The notes under the pieces: model-generated
What the model was told of the DNA's origin: nothing
The model's database searches: none
Seen by the model: the letters and a program-made list of their open reading frames with translations, nothing else
Source of the DNA: Bacillota bacterium
GTDB taxonomy: Bacteria; Bacillota; Clostridia; Acetivibrionales; DTU013
DNA: 10,234 nt
Assembly: GCA_023435805.1 (NCBI GenBank)
Contig: JAEZMC010000429.1
Coordinates: 1-10,234, forward strand
Direction: 5' to 3'
In this document: in pieces, positions 1 to 5,989 of the stretch
Position numbering within the stretch: position 1 is the stretch's first letter
Layout of the letters: each line of letters opens with the position of its first letter
Program-made: the position numbers and the translations under genes

Positions 1-175
1 GCACATTTACAGGACACCCTGCCACACAGGGCTTGTGCTTGCATTGAAGGCATCTTTGCGCCTCCTTTAAGGCCATTTCCTCCGTATACCCCAGTGCAAC
101 CTCACCGAAATTGCCGCTCCTTATAACGGGATCCTGTTCCGGCATTTTCACTTTATTCAAGGACATGTCAGGCAT
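1..175 (-). CDS. nfnB: NfnB-type / GltA-like flavoprotein subunit, N-terminal part only (runs off window)
   Basis: The first 58 codons are visible; the gene continues beyond base 1. The sequence starts MPDMSLNKVKMPEQDPVIR and reaches a cysteine cluster C42-x2-C45-x4-C50-x3-C54, followed by PVN. This is the N-terminal [4Fe-4S] ligand set of the glutamate synthase small-subunit/NfnB family. In NfnAB the large subunit binds FAD and two [4Fe-4S] clusters and handles NADPH and ferredoxin. The ATG at 175 is chosen because GGGAGGTG lies about 7 nt upstream; the start overlaps the end of nfnA by 8 bp (ATGCCTGA), so translation is probably coupled. The N-terminus alone cannot separate NfnB from a stand-alone GltD-like protein. 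The adjacent alpha subunit makes NfnB by far the better reading. Confidence 0.87.
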   Translation of the reverse strand, partial: MPDMSLNKVKMPEQDPVIRSGNFGEVALGYTEEMALKEAQRCLQCKHKPCVAGCPVNV

Positions 176-1013
176 TTTGGGCACCTCCCAATCTGCAGGC
201 ATGGCCGTCCATGGAACGTTTCTCCTGCTCCCTGTACATTGCCTGCCGTCTCATGGCCTCGTCGAAATCCACCTCATGACCGTCAAAATCCGGACCGTCC
301 ACGCAGGCAAACTTTGTTTTGCCTCCCACCGTTACACGGCAGCCGCCGCACATACCCGTACCATCTATCATTACGGGATTCATGCTTACCAGCGTTTTGA
401 TGCCGTACTGTTTTGTCAGCAGCGATACCATTTTCATCATGATCAGCGGACCGATGGCTATCACCAGGTCATAACGGTTGCCCTCTTCGATCAGCTTTCT
501 GAGAATGTCCGTTACAAAACCCTTGTTGCCGTTTGAACCGTCATCCGTTGCAATATACAAGTGTGAACTTGCCGCTCTCAGCTCGTCCTCCAAAAGGATC
601 AGGCTGCTGTTTCTGAAGCCTGTGATAACATCCACTTCCGTTCCCAGCTGATGCAGCTTCTTCGCCTGCGGATAGGCGATGGCCGTCCCGAGCCCCCCGC
701 CGATGACCGCTGCCTTTTTATAGCCTTCCAGATGGCTTGCAACCCCCAGAGGACCTGCAAAGTCTGCAATGGTATCCCCTTGTTCCAGTGTACCCAGAAG
801 CCTTGTGCTTTTTCCGACCTCCTGGAAAATGATCGTTACCGTTCCTTTTTGCCTGTCATAATCTGCAATGGTGAGGGGAATTCTCTCCCCTTCCTCGTTC
901 ACTCTGAGAATGATGAACTGCCCCGGCTCCGCCTTGCGCGCAATATATGGCGCTTCCACCTCCAGCAGCTTGACTGCCGGATTCAGCACCTCTTTTCTTA
1001 CAATACTGAACAT
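168..1013 (-). CDS. nfnA: NfnA: ferredoxin-NADP+ reductase alpha subunit (sulfide dehydrogenase / SfnA family)
   Basis: The 281-residue protein is the size expected for the small subunit of NADH-dependent reduced ferredoxin:NADP+ oxidoreductase. This cytoplasmic flavin-bifurcating complex balances NADH, NADPH and ferredoxin in anaerobes. Visible parts: an N-terminal FAD-binding beta barrel with RIPLTIAD (about residues 44-51); a nucleotide-binding region with the glycine-rich GGGLGTA (about 105-111); and a C-terminal [2Fe-2S] site with CGGC (C222, C225) and C237. An Asp just before the CGGC could be the fourth ligand, as in the Thermotoga NfnA structure. The closing CVDGPDFDGHEVDFDEA is characteristic of this family rather than of PyrK, the dihydroorotate dehydrogenase electron-transfer subunit. 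A GGGGGAGGG ribosome site precedes the ATG. The gene overlaps nfnB by 8 bp. The 146 bp upstream separates it from the symporter and holds a hairpin. Confidence 0.93.
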   Translation of the reverse strand: MFSIVRKEVLNPAVKLLEVEAPYIARKAEPGQFIILRVNEEGERIPLTIADYDRQKGTVTIIFQEVGKSTRLLGTLEQGDTIADFAGPLGVASHLEGYKKAAVIGGGLGTAIAYPQAKKLHQLGTEVDVITGFRNSSLILLEDELRAASSHLYIATDDGSNGNKGFVTDILRKLIEEGNRYDLVIAIGPLIMMKMVSLLTKQYGIKTLVSMNPVMIDGTGMCGGCRVTVGGKTKFACVDGPDFDGHEVDFDEAMRRQAMYREQEKRSMDGHACRLGGAQNA

Positions 1014-1046
1014 ACCAAACCCTCCCCCTTATTCCGAGGTACAATA

Positions 1047-1079
1047 AATAAGCTGTAGTTAGTCAACATACAGCTTATT
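1047..1079. repeat. 11-bp perfect inverted repeat upstream of nfnA
   Basis: AATAAGCTGTA (1047-1057) and TACAGCTTATT (1069-1079) are exact reverse complements separated by 11 bp. Inside, GTT and AAC can extend the stem to 14 bp with one bulged A. It sits in the gap between the symporter stop and the nfnA start, about 35 bp before nfnA. On the minus strand only TATTG follows it, so a factor-independent terminator is not well supported. An operator or an mRNA leader hairpin of nfnAB are alternatives. The repeat itself is certain; its role is not. Confidence 0.6.
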
Positions 1080-1103
1080 AAAATAAACTGAAAATGATAT
1101 TAA

Positions 1104-1132
1104 TTTATAATTGTAAACTACTGTACGTTAAA
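1104..1132 (-). promoter_or_regulatory. Possible nfnAB promoter
   Basis: Read on the minus strand, a TTTAAC-like -35 (1127-1132) and TATAAA -10 (1104-1109) are separated by 17 bp. Transcription would begin near 1097, placing the inverted repeat at 1047-1079 in the 5' leader of nfnA. The region is AT-rich, so chance matches are likely; the -35 is weak. Confidence 0.3.
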
Positions 1133-1159
1133 CTGCAACATACAATCCTATTATACATT

Positions 1160-2779
1160 CTATTTATTTTCCAATCCAATGAAGCATTTTTCCAGATGTG
1201 CAGCACCGATGTCCTGTCTGAGTACGACCGCCAGCACTACCGTAACGATCAAAGAGACAGGAAGTGCAATAAAGATCGGATCAACCATTGAGAGCGGTGA
1301 CAGCGCAGTGCCTTCGACCAGCGAGGGCTTACCCGTCAGCAGTGCACAAAGCTGCAGGCTGGACGACTCTTTTTTGTGGATGAAAAATATCCAGAAAAAG
1401 CTGGAAACGAATCCGCACAGCATACCCCAGATCGCAGCCGCTTTCGGCATTTTTTTAACATAGAGCGCACCGATGTAAGCAGGCAGGAATGATGCCGCAC
1501 AAAGTCCGAAAAACAGTGAAGTCCCTGTTGCGATAATCGCCATGCTTACGTCCAGGTAGCTTGTAAGCCATGCAATACCCGTGCTGATGACTACACCGGC
1601 GAGCATCCCCGCCTTTGAAAGGACCATGCTGCTGCCTTTTCCGCCCAGGCTTTTCTCGTAAACATCCCTTCCAAGGGCCGTTCCCATGGTATGAAATTGA
1701 GAGCTGAGCGTCGACATGGCGGCTGCTAGAAGCGTGATCAGGAATACCGGTCCGAACCATTCCGGTACAAACATTTTGATAAATTCGGGTATGATTTTGT
1801 CGTTGGCACCAACCGCTGCGAGGGCAACCTTCCCGGTGCTCCCGAAGAAAAAAAGGTTTGACAGGGCCCCTACCACAAAAGCGACGCCGGTCATCATCAG
1901 GATGAATATGCCGCCGGATACGACCGCTCTATTCAGTTCCCGGTTGCTCTTCACCGTCATGAACCGGACAATGAGCTGCGGTTGGGCAAGCACTCCAATT
2001 CCAACCCCCATGACTACTGTGGAGACAAGATTCCACCATATGGGCGTCCCGAAGTGCGGCATGGCCGTCCAGCCATTGAAGCCTCCTTTTACCAATGCCG
2101 CCGTCTGTTCCTTTACGGCAGGATTGTCAAAAAGCTCATTGAGCTGCTGGTGTGCCGCCGTTACTCCGCCCAACCTTCCATATGCAAATATAAGCAGGAA
2201 GGTCATGCCCGCAAACATCAGTAAGCCCTGGAACGCATCCGTATACATGACACCCTTGATACCGCCCATAAATACATAGACCGCGACAACCGCAACAAAA
2301 AGCAGGAGCGAAACCTGATAGGATATGCCGAAATAGGACTGGATAAAATCAGCCCCTCCTTTTATGACCGCAGCTGCGTAGATGGGCATGAATAAAAAAA
2401 TGACAGCGCCCGCAAAGCCCTGTATTAACTTGGACTGATATCTGAGACCAAGCAGCTCGGGAAAGGTATGCGCATTCAGATTGTGACCCATTCTGCGTGT
2501 TCTCTTGCCGAATATGACAAATGCGATAAAAATGCCGACAAAGATATTTAAGAATGTGAGCCACAACAATCCCATACCCAGCTGCCCCGCCGCTCCTCCA
2601 AAGCCAATAATGGCGGAGGTGCTGATGAAAGTCGCTCCATAGGACAATGCCATAATAAGCGGATGCGTCTGCCTGCCCGCCACCAGATAATCTGCAGATG
2701 TTTTTGTCCTTTTATAGCCCAGATAGCCTAAAAATGCCGTAATGAAAAGATAGATAAGAATAATGATGGTGATATACAT
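1160..2779 (-). CDS. Sodium:solute symporter (SSS family), substrate unknown
   Basis: This is a 539-residue polytopic membrane protein with about 13 hydrophobic segments, the standard length and layout of the SSF/SSS superfamily (PanF, PutP, acetate permease-like). The N-terminal region carries the family features: a first TM helix, KRTKTSADYLVAGRQ after it (the conserved F/YxxAGR element), then a GATFISTSAIIGFGGAA stretch typical of the sodium-binding first core helices. The later GGIKGVMYTDAFQG segment is another SSS hallmark. It probably couples sodium entry to uptake of a small organic solute; pantothenate, amino acid or carboxylate cannot be told apart by eye. An excellent site, TTAAGGAGGT, lies 6 nt before the ATG. 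It is preceded in the same direction by a small accessory protein gene and a possible micro-ORF, presumably one transcript. Confidence 0.93.
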   Translation of the reverse strand: MYITIIILIYLFITAFLGYLGYKRTKTSADYLVAGRQTHPLIMALSYGATFISTSAIIGFGGAAGQLGMGLLWLTFLNIFVGIFIAFVIFGKRTRRMGHNLNAHTFPELLGLRYQSKLIQGFAGAVIFLFMPIYAAAVIKGGADFIQSYFGISYQVSLLLFVAVVAVYVFMGGIKGVMYTDAFQGLLMFAGMTFLLIFAYGRLGGVTAAHQQLNELFDNPAVKEQTAALVKGGFNGWTAMPHFGTPIWWNLVSTVVMGVGIGVLAQPQLIVRFMTVKSNRELNRAVVSGGIFILMMTGVAFVVGALSNLFFFGSTGKVALAAVGANDKIIPEFIKMFVPEWFGPVFLITLLAAAMSTLSSQFHTMGTALGRDVYEKSLGGKGSSMVLSKAGMLAGVVISTGIAWLTSYLDVSMAIIATGTSLFFGLCAASFLPAYIGALYVKKMPKAAAIWGMLCGFVSSFFWIFFIHKKESSSLQLCALLTGKPSLVEGTALSPLSMVDPIFIALPVSLIVTVVLAVVLRQDIGAAHLEKCFIGLENK

Positions 2780-2815
2780 TGTGAACCTCCTTAAAAATTA
2801 AGTGATCAGGATACA

Positions 2816-2890
2816 TCATTCTTCCACTTTAATCTTAAGGAGCATGCCATTTCCAAGATATTTGACCTTTTCGCCTATCTTAAACCGCAA
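2816..2890 (-). CDS. Possible micro-ORF (24 codons, TTG start) between accessory protein and symporter
   Basis: A minus-strand reading frame with a TTG start at 2890 encodes MRFKIGEKVKYLGNGMLLKI then KVEE and a TGA stop. The charged/hydrophobic alternation and the FKIGEKVKYLGNGM start look protein-like, resembling the beginning of a small SH3-like beta-barrel domain. Codon use is plausible. Against it: no good ribosome site (only AAGGG close to the TTG), the non-ATG start, and the length. It is in frame with the symporter but separated from it by stops. It could be a genuine small peptide, the remnant of a longer gene, or chance. Confidence 0.3.
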   Translation of the reverse strand: MRFKIGEKVKYLGNGMLLKIKVEE

Positions 2891-2904
2891 GACCCTTGAA
2901 TGAA

Positions 2905-3072
2905 TTATTGCTTCCCTTCAGCTTTTTCCAATACTGCCTCCCCTGCAATCCGGAGCTGTTCCTCATCCGCTCCCCTGTTCCAGTTGACCAGGCCGTAGCC
3001 TACACACAGGGCCGTACTGAGAATACACAACAGATAAACGCCCCATATCCACGGATCTATTATTCCAAGCAT
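2905..3072 (-). CDS. Symporter small accessory protein (55 aa)
   Basis: The ATG at 3072 is preceded by an excellent AAAAGGAGGTG ribosome site (about 6 nt spacing) and opens 55 codons ending in TAA. The product begins MLGIIDPWIWGVYLLCILST, continues with a single hydrophobic helix through about residue 27 (ALCVGYGLVNWNR), and ends in a charged tail (ADEEQ... EKAEGKQ). This pattern, a short Leu-Gly-Ile-x-Asp-Pro-Trp start, one TM helix and an acidic/basic tail directly upstream of an SSS transporter, matches the small accessory proteins found with sodium/solute symporters in anaerobes. It probably sits in the membrane with the symporter and helps its stability or function; that role is inferred from position and shape. 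The gap to the symporter start is 125 bp. Confidence 0.85.
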   Translation of the reverse strand: MLGIIDPWIWGVYLLCILSTALCVGYGLVNWNRGADEEQLRIAGEAVLEKAEGKQ

Positions 3073-3160
3073 ATTTTCACCTCCTTTTGCCGCTCACAGA
3101 TTTATCAAATCAGGTTCACGCAGAACGGCTCTGCCGCCAATCTGAGAACCTGCTTCAATA
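3073..3160 (-). promoter_or_regulatory. Structured 5' leader of the accessory-symporter transcript
   Basis: Between the likely start site near 3159 and the accessory gene, the minus-strand RNA can pair CAGGTTC with GAACCTG (exact, 7 bp). This closes an inner CAGA-gccgt-TCTG hairpin. Further on, GATTT-gat-AAATC forms a small hairpin that competes with pairing of an upstream CAGATT to AATCTG. The last part is the AAAAGGAGGTG ribosome site. No known riboswitch class was recognised. The pairings are visible; regulation is a guess. Confidence 0.3.
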
Positions 3161-3165
3161 TATTT

Positions 3166-3194
3166 ATATTAGCAGCCATTTTAGTGCAATACAA
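3166..3194 (-). promoter_or_regulatory. Probable promoter of the accessory-symporter unit
   Basis: On the minus strand TTGTAT (3189-3194) and TAATAT (3166-3171) are separated by exactly 17 bp, a good sigma-A-type arrangement. Initiation would fall near 3159 and leave a leader of about 87 nt. It lies back-to-back with the metF promoter, about 90 bp away. Confidence 0.5.
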
Positions 3195-3286
3195 TATAAA
3201 CACTGCTATATTTTATTGCAGATGAACTGAATCTGTTACTAAACATCCACAAATGTTTAACTGTATTTAATTGTTATTAAACGTAC

Positions 3287-3314
3287 TTGACTGCAATATA
3301 ATTGATGATATAAT
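3287..3314 (+). promoter_or_regulatory. metF promoter, near-consensus sigma-A
   Basis: TTGACT (3287-3292) and a perfect TATAAT (3309-3314) are 16 bp apart. The start point would be about 3321, giving a leader of only about 24 nt before the metF ATG. There is therefore no room for a SAM riboswitch or T-box, unlike many Firmicute methionine genes. An inverted GTTTAA/TTAAAC pair lies just upstream of the -35. Confidence 0.75.
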
Positions 3315-3344
3315 GTAAATAAAAGCAAGTTGCCTGGAGGTCCC

Positions 3345-4208
3345 ATGAAAATAAGTGAGCTTTTTAAAAATAAAAAACCTGTCATAGCCTTTGAGCTTTT
3401 CCCGCCGAAGCCGGATGTTCCGCTGGATACCATCTATGAACACCTGGATCAGTTCGAAGCGCTCAAGCCTGATTATATCAGCGTCACCTACGGCGCAGGC
3501 GGCAGCCAGAAAGGCCGTACGCTTGAGATCGCGGCCAGGATCAAAAACCTGCATCACATTGAGAGCATGGCGCATTTTACATGCGTTGGACACACAAAGG
3601 AAGAAATTGATTATATGCTGACCGCCATGCATGATATCGGTCTGGAGAACATCCTCGCTTTGAGGGGGGATCCGCCGGCCAACCAGCCGGAATTTGATTT
3701 CAGCAAAAATGTATACGGCTATGCCTATGAACTGGTCCGCCATATCCGCCGGGTCAACAATTTTTGTATTGCGGCCGCTGCTTACGTGGAAGGCCATGTG
3801 GAATCAAAAAGGCTTCGCGAGGATTTAAACCGCCTGAAGGAAAAAGTGGACACCGGCGTTGATTTTCTAATCACTCAATTGTTTTTCGACAACCGGTTGT
3901 TCTACGATTTTATGGACAAGGCGCGTTCGGCAGGCATACACTGCCCGGTTGCAGCAGGAATCATGCCGATATTCAAGGCCGACCAGATCAAATCCATCAC
4001 GGCCAAGAGCGGTTGTTCCATACCGGCCAAGCTGGTGCTGATGATGGATAAATACCAGGACAACCCGGATGATCTCAGGAAGGCAGGAATTGAATATGCA
4101 TCACAGCAAATCAGGGATCTGATGGAAAACGATGTGGACGGTATCCATCTGTACACCATGAACAGGCCAAAGTCCACTGCGGAAATCATGAATTCGATAA
4201 GAGTGTAA
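3345..4208 (+). CDS. metF: 5,10-methylenetetrahydrofolate reductase
   Basis: The 287-residue protein reduces 5,10-methylene-THF to 5-methyl-THF using FAD, supplying methyl groups for methionine synthesis or methyl-branch C1 metabolism. It is a single TIM-barrel domain of normal bacterial length. Visible signatures: FELFPPK with the catalytic Glu at residue 17 (E28 in E. coli), SVTYGAGGS (46-54), and LALRGDPP with Asp109. The E17-to-D109 spacing of 92 equals the E28-to-D120 spacing in the E. coli enzyme. YVEGH, FLITQLFFD and PVAAGIMPI follow in order. The ATG at 3345 is chosen because GGAGG lies 4 nt upstream; an in-frame TTG at 3330 would put that site inside the gene. It is the only plus-strand gene, probably monocistronic, and no MetV-like partner is adjacent. 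It converges on the coiled-coil gene with a 21-bp gap. Confidence 0.96.
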   Translation: MKISELFKNKKPVIAFELFPPKPDVPLDTIYEHLDQFEALKPDYISVTYGAGGSQKGRTLEIAARIKNLHHIESMAHFTCVGHTKEEIDYMLTAMHDIGLENILALRGDPPANQPEFDFSKNVYGYAYELVRHIRRVNNFCIAAAAYVEGHVESKRLREDLNRLKEKVDTGVDFLITQLFFDNRLFYDFMDKARSAGIHCPVAAGIMPIFKADQIKSITAKSGCSIPAKLVLMMDKYQDNPDDLRKAGIEYASQQIRDLMENDVDGIHLYTMNRPKSTAEIMNSIRV

Positions 4209-4229
4209 TAATGTAAAAAGAGCTGCCTT

Positions 4230-5012
4230 TTACAGCCGGAGCCTGTTCCGGCTGTGTTCGTTCAGCGCGTTATCCAGGGCGGAGGCTTCATTGATGACAT
4301 TTTCTATTTCCTCCGTCTCCGGATCCGAAAGATCACTGGAAAGTATCCTGTGCTTGAAGCCTACAATTGTGCTTTCAATCTGGTCCAGTCTTACATTGAT
4401 CAATTCAAGTTCCTGGCGTTCCTCGTTCAGGTTCTTGAGAAGCTTTTCGTCCATTTCCACCGTTTTGGTAAGCTCCAGCACCGCTTCATAGCTCTTCAGC
4501 GAGCCCAGCTTTCTGTTGTTCGCATTGATTCTTGCCTTCAGCTCGCTCAGATTCTGCTGTGAAAGCTCACGCATCCTGTCCGAATAATTGCTGGCCAGGT
4601 TAAAATATGCCATGACAAGCTTGAGTGCCTGTTCTATGATTCTTTGTCTTATGGGGTCCTCGCAATACTTATCAAAGTAGTCCATTAACTCATCCTTCTG
4701 CTTGAGTACACCGATGGCTTTCACCCTCTGATTTTTTCCAAGATTCCGGGAAATACGCCTGTACAGGGCGTTACACTCCCAGTTCAGCTTGCTGATGCCT
4801 TCCAGCTTTTCAGACAGCTTGATTTCTTCCTTAAACTTACTGCTGTTTACAGTCAGGATCACCGAGACCGTATAGGCGCTTGCACCTGCGGCGGCAATGG
4901 CTGCGGGAAGCCACCCCGGAATGTTGGCAGCACTTAATGCAGCTACATAAAGAACCGCTCCGCCCACAAGCAGAATAATATTTTTAAATTTTAAAGCCGC
5001 CTTCAGGATCAT
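4230..5012 (-). CDS. Unknown membrane-anchored coiled-coil protein (260 aa)
   Basis: I do not recognise this family. The N-terminus has a short basic stretch, two hydrophobic segments (about 11-29 and 34-55) joined by a tight NIPGW turn, then a long soluble part. That part is strongly helical and charged, with coiled-coil-like stretches at about 59-80 and 145-225. The predicted topology is a two-helix hairpin with a cytoplasmic helical domain. The overall shape resembles XpaC-like proteins, but no diagnostic motif was found. The ATG follows AAGGGTGG with 7 nt spacing. The gene has its own promoter with a palindromic spacer (5048-5076) and lies 74 bp after spoIVFB. Its last codons form one arm of the hairpin at 4232-4255 shared with metF. 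Confidence 0.8.
   Translation of the reverse strand: MILKAALKFKNIILLVGGAVLYVAALSAANIPGWLPAAIAAAGASAYTVSVILTVNSSKFKEEIKLSEKLEGISKLNWECNALYRRISRNLGKNQRVKAIGVLKQKDELMDYFDKYCEDPIRQRIIEQALKLVMAYFNLASNYSDRMRELSQQNLSELKARINANNRKLGSLKSYEAVLELTKTVEMDEKLLKNLNEERQELELINVRLDQIESTIVGFKHRILSSDLSDPETEEIENVINEASALDNALNEHSRNRLRL
4232..4255. terminator. Hairpin between convergent metF and the coiled-coil gene
   Basis: ACAGCCGGA (4232-4240), a 6-nt loop and TCCGGCTGT (4247-4255) form a perfect 9-bp GC-rich stem. It lies just past the metF stop and inside the last codons of the minus-strand gene. On the plus strand the following bases are not T-rich. On the minus strand a CTTTTT run follows about 12 nt later. 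It may act as a weak two-way terminator or 3'-end stabiliser. Confidence 0.4.
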
Positions 5013-5047
5013 TTCTATACCACCCTTCGGAACAAACGGTTTTCTTA

Positions 5048-5076
5048 ATTATATATTTGCGTACGCCAAATATCAA
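5048..5076 (-). promoter_or_regulatory. Promoter of the coiled-coil gene with a palindrome in its spacer
   Basis: On the minus strand TTGATA (5071-5076) and a perfect TATAAT (5048-5053) are separated by 17 bp; initiation would be near 5041. The spacer is occupied by ATATTTG and CAAATAT arms (5053-5059 and 5067-5073) around a GCGTACG core. Removing one G would make a perfect 20-bp palindrome. A dimeric regulator bound there would block the promoter, so this is a candidate operator. Confidence 0.65.
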
Positions 5077-5086
5077 TATTCCTCTT

Positions 5087-5989
5087 TTATGGAATTTCCT
5101 CCGAGGCAGGACGGTACGGGTGTGCGCTCAGCAGCTGTTCGAACGTGATGCCATCACCTCCTGCAGTGATGGCGTCCATGATTTCGTTTTCCGTAAAAAC
5201 GTGCAGCAACCGTAAATGATCGTCCAGTACATATACAAGATGGAATCTGTCAAAATCCATGTTTTTCAGAGTATCACTCAATAGCGTGCTTTTAATGGCT
5301 ACCAGATCCCTTGCCGGATAGATGCCTTTTTTCAATAACCTGGACCGTCTGTATATAATCTGCCGTATATTCATAAATGCACTCTCCATTCTCCCCGTTA
5401 TAATTAAAACAATAATATATATCGCGATGATGATCATACTGAAGTTGAATGCCGACACATACAACTGCCATGCTCCGTACAGCAGCAGTACCGACGAGAG
5501 CACCCATGCCAGCCTTCGGGTCAGCCTACCGGCAGCGAGCAGGCCCATCCTGCCGGCCAGAAGGTCAAGCAATATTCTGCCTCCATCCAGCGGAAATGCA
5601 GGAATCAGATTAAATACTGCAAGAAAGATATTGGTAACCGATACCAGGTGCAGCTGGCTTTCAAATGCCGGAAACACATATGCCGCCAGCGATGCCACAG
5701 TAAAAAGCAGGAGGTTGGAGGCAGGCCCGGCTGAATAAATAGCCAGAGACTCCCGTCTTGAGCAATCCCTGTCATGAATGGACACAGAGAAGCCGACAGG
5801 CGTTATCCTTATTTCACCGGTTTTGCACCCATAAAGACAGGCAACTGCAATGTGTACGATTTCATGTACCGCTATGGAAAAAAAAGCAACTGCATATTCG
5901 TCCAGCCAGCCTGTGAAGAACAAAACAGGCGGAACCGCAAATATAAATATGCTGATGTTGATATCCGCCCCTTTGACCTTTATTCTCAC
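5087..5989 (-). CDS. spoIVFB: SpoIVFB-like M50 intramembrane metalloprotease
   Basis: The 300-residue site-2-protease-family enzyme has several TM helices. The zinc site is HEIVH at residues 42-46 with Glu43 as catalytic base. The third ligand is Asp135 in NLIPAFPLDGGR (the NxxPxxPLDGG motif). SAGPASN (86-92) is another conserved membrane loop. After the last TM helix, residues about 215-300 form a CBS-like soluble tail, as in Bacillus SpoIVFB, which is of similar length (about 288 aa). There it cleaves pro-sigma-K in the mother-cell membrane during sporulation; the same role is inferred here. The GTG at 5989 is chosen because it overlaps the TGA of the preceding gene (GTGA), a translational-coupling arrangement; an in-frame ATG at 6043 would overlap by 58 bp and add an unlikely, Cys/Arg-rich N-terminus. 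Confidence 0.88.
   Translation of the reverse strand: MRIKVKGADINISIFIFAVPPVLFFTGWLDEYAVAFFSIAVHEIVHIAVACLYGCKTGEIRITPVGFSVSIHDRDCSRRESLAIYSAGPASNLLLFTVASLAAYVFPAFESQLHLVSVTNIFLAVFNLIPAFPLDGGRILLDLLAGRMGLLAAGRLTRRLAWVLSSVLLLYGAWQLYVSAFNFSMIIIAIYIIVLIITGRMESAFMNIRQIIYRRSRLLKKGIYPARDLVAIKSTLLSDTLKNMDFDRFHLVYVLDDHLRLLHVFTENEIMDAITAGGDGITFEQLLSAHPYRPASEEIP

Noticed and set aside
1040..1132. Rex-type operator before nfnA
   Set aside because: The repeat does not fit TTGTNAA-N4-TTNACAA; no convincing match was found.
1716..2279. 187-codon plus-strand frame over the symporter
   Set aside because: It is antisense to a clear SSS gene, its product is low in recognisable structure and it lacks a ribosome site.
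3330..3344. TTG start extending metF by five codons
   Set aside because: It would place the GGAGG ribosome site inside the coding region; the family starts at MKISELF.
3267..3797. 176-codon minus-strand frame over metF
   Set aside because: Shadow of metF; metF has all family motifs, its own promoter and ribosome site.
4210..4231. GTAAAAaG/CTTTTAC hairpin as metF terminator
   Set aside because: AT-rich stem with a bulge and no T run after it; the GC-rich hairpin just downstream is the better candidate.
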